From NCBI GenBank assembly GCA_003024985.2, contig PXIH01S0041649.1: a stretch of DNA of 12,464 bases; one strand, given 5' to 3'. The stretch's first letter is position 1. Every line of letters begins with the position of its first letter. The notes under the pieces are model-generated. The model worked only from the letters and a program-made list of their open reading frames with translations, was not told the origin of the DNA and did no database searches. The translations under genes and the position numbers were made by a program. Of the stretch, positions 7,462 through 12,464 are shown in pieces. Source of the stretch: Euperipatoides rowelli. Its lineage: Eukaryota > Onychophora > Udeonychophora > Euonychophora > Peripatopsidae.

Positions 7462-8865
7462 GTAAATATTGAGGTTTTTCTTCTTTGTTTTTCAAAATTT
7501 TTATTTATAGATTTATTTTTATTAGCTTCATGTAAAGAGTAAGGAGATTCATTATAAATTAAATTATCAAAGATGCCAACATGGAATTAAGTATACTAGT
7601 AATCCTGTGTTGATCGAAATTCGACCAATAAGAACATTTCCTTTGTAGAAAGCCGCCACAACGCTAAACAATGAATGTTCTAATTTTATATATAAATTTT
7701 AGCTCATTGCACTCCCTCTCCATATAAACTTTAAATCTGCCAAATCTCACACTCCTCTGTGCGCCCAATATGCTTAATAAGGGATCCAAAGTTTTCCCTT
7801 CACGTATTAATATATAGAATTAGTTATTGATCAAAAATAGATGAACATTAGATAGTGATGAAAATTTTTCATCTGATGGTAGGGATCGTTTAATACGGTA
7901 CTTAATAATTATACCAGGCTAAATTGAATATATGCATCAACACATAATCCTAATATCAGTTCTCCATTAATAAGGATGTCCACACAGGGGCAATTGTAAA
8001 TTCAGATTATACTTCAATTTTAATCACACAGAATATGCATATATTTTTTCACAATATGGCGACGCTCACACAACACGATAGCGTCACCAGTACAGTCTAA
8101 TTGATAAAAAGATCAGGATTACATGTATAAGTATCAATGCTTTTACACATGGACATAAGATCCACCTATACTCATTAATAAGAAGTAAACAAAAATAAAC
8201 TACAACCAAATAAAAATAACAGGATTAATAATAATTGTATTATGAATCATATTGACTGATCCTCTATATTGAAATATTATACTAAATATTAACTACCGGT
8301 ACTTATAAGATCACAATTACAACAGATAGATGTATATTTTATAGATGGAAAATGGAATAGTTGGTTTGATAGACAATGGACAGACTAAGAGACAAAAAGG
8401 TAATAGACCCTATATGGATGGATGGAGAAATTTAGATAATAAAAGGATTTAGAGAAAAATAAATTGATGGATATTGAATAGATAATATCTCTGGTTTACA
8501 TGTGGATCGATAGCTAGATGGCTTTTGGATACATAAAGAATGGATTACTCAGATTTAAAAACAAGGTTTTGTACTTAGGCTACCTGTAAACAGAAAGGTG
8601 TTGGGTTTTTTTTAGGGGGGGGGGGGAGAGGACTCATAGTAGAATTTGATGCATTAAAATCAAAATTGAACCATAGAATTTCTTTGAAAAAAATCCAGAA
8701 ATTCACATTTTTGAGGGCATATTATTTTCTCATCACTTGTGCAGCCTAAATTTTCGTATTTGCCTATTCATTCTCATTCATTGATTGTATTATAGCTACT
8801 GCATATTCTATATAAAACTACCGAATTTGTGTACTATGCATTTCTTTTTCTTTTTTTTTTTTCAG
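7462..8865 (+). other. Intron 1 of the CFAP44-like gene (1404 bp)
   Basis: The intron starts GTAAAT and ends with a long pyrimidine tract, TTTCTTTTTC plus T12, then CAG at 8863-8865. No gene was seen inside. It has a near-inverted repeat, GGCGACGCT (8058) and AGCGTCACC (8089), with 8 of 9 pairs. It also has a purine-rich GATA/GATGG-like low-complexity stretch (entered separately) and a G12 tract at 8615-8626. Confidence 0.7.
8321..8540. repeat. Degenerate GATA/GATGG low-complexity stretch
   Basis: There are many imperfect GATAGA, GATGGA and AGATAA words, for example TGGATGGATGGAGAAATT near 8416 and GATCGATAGCTAGATGG near 8505. It looks like a decayed tetranucleotide microsatellite with no clear period left. 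Confidence 0.45.
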
Positions 8866-8996
8866 GAATTTTTAATGGATCCGGAAATACCTAAGGCTCT
8901 GCAAAATAAGATTCAGGCAGACATCGACCTTGTTCAGAAAAGAATGGCCTGGGAATGTGAGAAGCTTGAAATTGGAAAGCAAAAAATGAAAAACAT
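8866..8996 (+). CDS. CFAP44: Internal exon of a coiled-coil ciliary protein gene, CFAP44-like
   Basis: The exon runs from T-rich tract-CAG|GAA to CAT|GTAAGT, a near-consensus donor. It enters in phase 0, matching the previous exon, and leaves with two bases of a codon. It encodes EFLMDPEIPKALQNK, then IQADIDLVQKRMAWECEKLE, then IGKQKMKNM. The segments F-xx-DP and V-x-K-xx-AWE-xEK-xx-xxK-x-K-M/L suit the part of CFAP44-type proteins that follows the LPxH segment, so the two exons join as LDRL-EFLMDPE. No glycine or proline interrupts the helix after the DPEIP turn, consistent with a coiled coil. The ATG at 8785 and stop at 8998 belong to intron sequence. Confidence 0.62.
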
Positions 8997-10043
8997 GTAA
9001 GTCCTTTTCATCCCATATTTTAATTTTTGAGAAAGTATTTAATTAATTAATTCAACAAGTGGTTTGAATTTGAAATTCAAGCTTGATTCAAATTGGAAGT
9101 GTCAAACCATTTGAATAAATTTCTGTAGAAAACATTCGTTAAAACATTGTTGAATACTGTCGTAGAAGAAAATAGTTGACTGGACATGTCTACGTCCAGT
9201 CACATATTGTGATTATTAAGCCTAATGATTTATCCCAAGCATTCTACAAATGTTAATTTACTCAGAGTCGCCAACTTTTAGAAATTGGAATTAGCAAAAC
9301 TTTTCTGCTATCGTCAAGTTGGGAAGGGGGGGGGGGGGGAGTGATTTTTTTTCTCTAATGGATTGGGGGTGGGTTTAATGGCAAAACATGTTTTAATGCT
9401 GTGATTCTACACTGGAAAAAACAAACTAATGCTTAACATGGAGAGGGTTTGAAAGTTATGGGATTATTTAAAAAATAGACTTACTGTTAAATCATTTACA
9501 ATTTCATTTAATCCAGTATTAAAAGACTAATACAGATACAGTATGAAAAGTTTATCATATGTACTCCAAGCTGAAAATCATTTTTTTTTTTTAGATTAGT
9601 CAATCAACTAGCCATTTTTTTTTCACTCATGTAATTTTTGATAGTTAATGTGAAACATGTTAAATTGGAATTATTTAAGTTTATACAATTGAAAGTTGAC
9701 CCTTTGCATTTGCATAATGGGAAAATATAATTTTAAATGTAATTTTGTTTTAAATTGTATTAGAATTAAGATTTGTTTAATTTAGTATTAATATTTTGTA
9801 TATACTGTACATACTGTGGCTATGTTTTTAAATATTTTTTTATTTATTTTTTTATAGTGTGTCCTAGGGATAAGCTTGTTTTTTTTTTTTTTACTTGATT
9901 ATTCTATTTGTATGTTACTAGTTATTCTGTACTATCACTACAATACTTAAAATTTATTATACATTTTATTATTTTTCTTCATTTTTGTAAATAATTATTC
10001 TGTACTGTACATATGTATATACTGTAATTAATTACTTTTAGAA

Positions 10044-10193
10044 CTTGTTTTTTTTTTTGTTGTTGTTGTTGACATATGCACTTTCTGTAAAAGGCTTCAG
10101 CCATTATTATAACTGAGGACTTTTACAGAAAGTGCATAAGTCAACAAAAAAAACAAGATTTGAATAGTGTTTAATAAATAAATAAATAAATAA
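10044..10193 (+). mobile_element. LINE-like 3' tail with long near-perfect hairpin and AATA repeat
   Basis: The arm CTTGT...GTTGACATATGCACTTTCTGTAAAAGGCTTCAG (10044-10100) pairs with 10113-10157 across a 12-base loop. A 19-bp core (TATGCACTTTCTGTAAAAG) is perfectly complementary, and pairing extends through GTTGAC to the CTTGTTTT/AAAACAAG ends. It is followed within 16 bases by AATA repeated about five times (10173-10193). A 3' stem-loop followed by a short microsatellite is the usual end of CR1/L2-type LINEs, where the reverse transcriptase binds its RNA. No coding part of the element remains. A microRNA-like or foldback element is the alternative. Confidence 0.6.
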
Positions 10194-10237
10194 TTGTTTA
10201 GTATTTGTAAAATATTATTTGCTTTGTGTTATTTATC

Positions 10238-10276
10238 CTGGTTCTATTGGAACTAGTTTTTGAATAAATAAATAAC
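10238..10276 (+). mobile_element. Second LINE-like 3' tail: short hairpin plus AATA repeat
   Basis: CTGGTTCT (10238) pairs with GGAACTAG (10249-10256) around a short loop, using two wobble pairs. It is followed by GAATAAATAAATAA (10262-10275). It has the same arrangement as the tails on either side, but the stem sequence differs. Confidence 0.45.
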
Positions 10277-10829
10277 TCTGGAACCATCTTATTATTACAC
10301 TAATACAGTCATTTCTCCCTTGTTCAATTCTTTTAAAAATATTTTTCTTAGCTCTGATATCCAATTTAAATCCATGATTATTGTGTAAAAGGTTTTATTA
10401 AAAAAGTTATACACCTATTACCTTCTTATCAAAAAAAACTTTCATTACCTTTTTTGGCTATAAAATTGCTAGAAATCATTGTGTTAATTTGTGTCTGATT
10501 AATGTTGGGTATTTTACTGTTAACCATCATTTAAACTTATATAGGTTATTCTTGTAGTTAATATATGATTAGGTTATAGGGCCTTTTTATCATCAGTTTC
10601 ATGTTATACTAATGTTTTTTCTTTTCTTTTTTTGTCAGTAATATACAGTATATTATACTTTGTAACAAACTAACAGTGTTTTAAGATACAGGATATCTTA
10701 TATATTGTCTTTATTTACTTTAATTTTTGTTAATTATTGTTTTTTAATATTGTATGAATCAATCAATCATCTTTGAATTTCTACAAATAAGTTGTCTGTA
10801 ATTATTTATTTGTTTTAATTAAATTATAT

Positions 10830-10874
10830 TTGAATGGTGAGATTCCATTCAATAAATAAATAATAATAAAAAAA
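10830..10874 (+). mobile_element. Third LINE-like 3' tail: 8-bp stem-loop plus AATA repeat
   Basis: TTGAATGG (10830-10837) and CCATTCAA (10845-10852) form a perfect 8-bp stem around TGAGATT. The tail AATAAATAAATAATAATA and an A run follow directly. GAATGGTGAGATTCCATTC immediately before an AATA repeat strongly resembles the 3' end of a CR1/L2-type LINE. The preceding AT-rich 10620-10830 is probably the remainder of its 3' untranslated region. Confidence 0.62.
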
Positions 10875-11018
10875 GTTATACACCTTTAAGCCTAATAATC
10901 GGAATCAAAGTATCATTTAAAAATTTTTTTTTTGCATTTTCAATGAACCATTTAGATCAATGTACCATGATTCATGACACAAAAAAATATATTTGGTAAT
11001 GTTAGTTTTATTTTTTAG

Positions 11019-11182
11019 GTTCATTGAGCCACTTTGGTGTTACTTTATAGTTGTAAAAGCAATTAAAAGGCCATTTCAAGTCGCTACCTTCCGTATGTCT
11101 CGTGACAGAGAACTTTTTGAAAAATTGAAACATGACGAAGTAGCAAAAGTCAAACTGGAAACAACACTTCGGAGAAGCCCAA
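11019..11182 (+). CDS. CFAP44: Internal exon of a coiled-coil ciliary protein gene, CFAP44-like
   Basis: The exon runs from TTTTATTTTTTAG|GTTC to CCAA|GTAAGT. Its first base completes the split ATG codon begun at 8995-8996, so the reading frame continues across the intron. It encodes FIEPLWCYFIVVKAIKRPF, then QVATFRMSRDRELFEKLKHD, then EVAKVKLETTLRRSP. The F-x-(D/E)P...IVVKA(I/F)...V-(A/S)T-(F/Y)R pattern after the AWE helix is the feature I most associate with CFAP44-type proteins. It leaves with one base of the next codon; no acceptable phase-1 acceptor with an open frame was seen before 12464. The ATG at 10993 is in the intron, and the frame after 11182 is intron read-through. Confidence 0.62.
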
Positions 11183-11472
11183 GTAAGTTGAAAATTATAT
11201 TGGAATCATTTTATAATGCTCATCAATGGTCGTGTAAAGTAATGTAAACATTGTTTACAATTCAAATTATTGTTTTGAATTTTTCAAGTCCATATCGTGA
11301 AACAAACCCTAAAATATTTGAATATCAAATTTCAAAATTTCCTTGAGGTGAAGGCAGATTGAGCAAATTAAAAAAAAAAATCATATATATAAGAGTTATA
11401 TTCAGCCTAGTATTGAATAATGTGCCATTAGTATTTGTTACCAAAATAAAAAAAGACCATTTGCGAATAGAG
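11183..11472 (+). other. Start of intron 3 of the CFAP44-like gene
   Basis: A strong donor, GTAAGT, opens an intron that continues past the window end as far as can be seen. This part is AT-rich with no gene. It runs up to the second hAT-type element. Confidence 0.55.
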
Positions 11473-11892
11473 CAGGGGGTTCCCAACCCTGTGACGCGGG
11501 CATCATGCCGCCCGTCGACTAATATGTGAGTGCCCATGGCTGTTTGACCACAAATCGAAAGCTTGTCCACGTTAACTTGGTAGCGCCCGGATCCCATTGA
11601 TTTAGATTGTGAGTAGTTAGGCAATTGTTTAATTGTAAATCGACCTCTTTAATTCCACCTTTTGTGCCAAGTTAACGTGGACGAACTTGAGTGCAATGCA
11701 CGCAGATGGCTGAATTGAGTAGTGGTGGGGCTAGTTAAAGAATTGTCTACATACAGGCGATACAATCCAGATTCTACCACGTTTTGACATCTGCGCATAT
11801 ATTTTCATCATTAAGGAAAATATAGATGGTGCCCGCTAACCTACCAGTATTTTAGAATATGCTCTAGGGTACAAAAAGGTTGGGAACCCCTG
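11473..11892. mobile_element. Second hAT-type non-autonomous element, 420 bp
   Basis: The left tip is CAGGGGGTTCCCAACCCTG and the right tip, reverse complemented, is CAGGGGTTCCCAACCTTTTTG. The inverted repeat of about 15 bp differs mainly by one G in the run. CAGGGGTTCCCAACC is a familiar hAT terminal sequence. The 8 bases outside are GAATAGAG (11465-11472) and AAATAGCG (11893-11900), matching at 6 of 8, as expected for an aged 8-bp target duplication. The interior is richer in GC than its surroundings and codes for nothing convincing; the open minus frame over 11325-11624 crosses the element boundary and resembles no protein. Confidence 0.85.
11565..11682. repeat. Internal 16-bp inverted repeat around GTTAAC in the second hAT-type element
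   Basis: GTCCACGTTAACTTGG at 11565-11580 and its exact reverse complement CCAAGTTAACGTGGAC at 11667-11682 lie 86 bases apart. The family-level role is unknown. It may be a relic of an internal rearrangement or a conserved internal element. Confidence 0.8.
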
Positions 11893-11952
11893 AAATAGCG
11901 AATGCTTTTAGTTACATAACTAAATTTATAATTGTTTTTTTTTTTATATAAG

Positions 11953-12290
11953 CCTTCTGTTGACAGAATTTTAAAAATTGAACTTCTAACTCCATATCAA
12001 AAGTTTTTGGAGATACTGTAGATACATTTTACATGTATAGAGAAATTGTTATTAACTGTAATATAAAAAGTTTGTATATTTTAAACGGAAAAAAGGGTAA
12101 CAGAAAGCATAGATTCTCCGTTAAACATGTTTTTATTAAATCAAGTAAACGTATCCAGAAAGATATATACAGAAATATATCTTTCTGGAACTCTCTCCCT
12201 GATACAATTTTTGATTCTTTAAAGTGGTTTATCAATGCCTATTTCAACTTTATTAATTTGTGTATTTTTGTAAAAAAAATGCTTGTTTAA
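11953..12290 (+). pseudogene. Non-LTR retrotransposon ORF2, extreme C-terminal fragment
   Basis: The first frame reads PSVDRILKIELLTPYQKFLEI and stops at TAG 12019-12021. This matches the DRL.xLxLLPLxYxxExxDL segment found near the C-terminus of many CR1/L2-like reverse transcriptases. A different frame then reads TFYMYREIVINCN, NRKHRFSVKHVF and DIYRNISFWNSLPDTIFDSL to TAA at 12288-12290. The phrase (F/I)xN-R/S-xxxxWNSLP-xx-(I/V) followed by a last helix is a hallmark of the end of such ORFs. A frameshift lies near 12012-12020. Only the last part of the ORF is present, so the copy is heavily 5'-truncated, and it is in sense orientation to the host gene. The clade appears different from the one at 1-1102. 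Confidence 0.75.
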
Positions 12291-12464
12291 TTAATCAATT
12301 TGTTATAATCGGTCCATAAATGCATCAAAATTCTACTTTTATGCCCATATGTAGCAAATTATCAACCCTTAATATGACGACTTTTAGTTGAAAAATTTAG
12401 CGCCGATTCCAGTAATAGTAATAGTGGTTGACTGGTTGTCAGACCAGAAACGAGCGCCTAGAAC
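12291..12464. other. Sequence after the retrotransposon stop, probably its 3' untranslated region
   Basis: No coding sequence is seen. A short TAG/TAA repeat (AGTAATAGTAATAGTGG, 12411-12427) is present. No clear A-tail is reached before the window ends. Confidence 0.4.

Larger units (their letters stand above)
8997..11018 (+). other. Intron 2 of the CFAP44-like gene (2022 bp)
   Basis: The intron starts GTAAGT and ends GTTTTATTTTTTAG at 11018. Its 5' part (8997-9700) holds only AT-rich sequence, a hairpin of GGTTTGA (9061) with TCAAACC (about 9102), and a G14 tract at 9326-9339. Its 3' part (about 9840-10875) has three hairpin-plus-AATA tails resembling LINE 3' ends on the + strand. No coding frame was found inside. 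Confidence 0.7.

Noticed and set aside
7336-7542. Stand-alone small gene starting at ATG 7336
   Set aside because: Coding character begins upstream at the splice acceptor (7299) and stops at the donor (7462). The rest is intron, and the frame joins the exon at 8866.
8785-9000. Stand-alone small gene starting at ATG 8785
   Set aside because: The first 27 codons are AT-rich intron with a T-rich splice tract; the real coding part is 8866-8996.
11325-11624. Open minus-strand frame of 99 codons
   Set aside because: It crosses the left end of the second hAT-type element at 11473 and resembles no protein, so it is a chance frame.
11940-12021. Next CFAP44-like exon after TTTTTTATATAAG at 11952
   Set aside because: The preceding exon ends in phase 1, and joining there gives an immediate stop. 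The reading PSVDRILKIELLTPYQ fits a retrotransposon C-terminus instead.
12029-12235. Open minus-strand frame of 68 codons
   Set aside because: It is antisense to the WNSLP-containing reverse transcriptase fragment, which explains the region better.
1-12464. A new multi-gene system such as a defence island or biosynthetic cluster
   Set aside because: Only one host gene (three exons) is visible; everything else recognisable is transposon remnant or repeat.

Overview
This is an AT-rich eukaryotic window, almost certainly from an animal. It has split exons with GT-AG introns, several decayed non-LTR retrotransposons, small non-autonomous DNA transposons and a minisatellite. There are no bacterial operon features, tRNA or rRNA genes, or CRISPR array. 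The only apparent host gene is on the + strand, seen as three internal exons (7299-7461, 8866-8996, 11019-11182). Their splice sites and reading phases fit together exactly and give about 152 residues of lysine- and glutamate-rich coiled-coil protein. The sequence resembles the C-terminal coiled-coil part of the cilia/flagella protein CFAP44 (WDR52). That name comes from remembered family features, not from a search. If right, the animal has motile cilia or flagellated sperm. The start and end of the gene lie outside the window.

Layout from left to right. 1-1102 (minus strand): a broken non-LTR reverse transcriptase with a scrambled motif order. 1270-1997 and 2473-3124: two copies, in opposite orientation, of one terminal-inverted-repeat element (ends GGTCAAATG...); the first carries an exact 172-bp tandem duplication of its end. 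3125-4037: no gene seen. 4046-4599: a hAT-type non-autonomous element with a perfect 8-bp target duplication and internal subterminal repeats. 4608-5158: nothing recognised. 5159-5780: a minisatellite of about 21 copies of a 30-bp unit. 5857-7065 (minus): a 5'-truncated, frameshifted L1-like reverse transcriptase C-terminal half with a CCHC-like zinc motif. 7299-11182: the three host exons and their introns. Intron 2 holds three hairpin-plus-AATA tails that look like LINE 3' ends on the + strand. 11473-11892: a second hAT-type element. 11953-12290 (+): the C-terminal end of a third reverse transcriptase.

The simplest reading is that most or all of the window is one long, intron-rich ciliary gene whose introns are filled with dead transposable elements. 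I see no multi-gene system. The most notable points are the unclassified inverted-repeat family, the scrambled reverse transcriptase, the minisatellite beside a retroelement 3' end, and sense-strand LINE tails carrying AATAAA inside a host intron.
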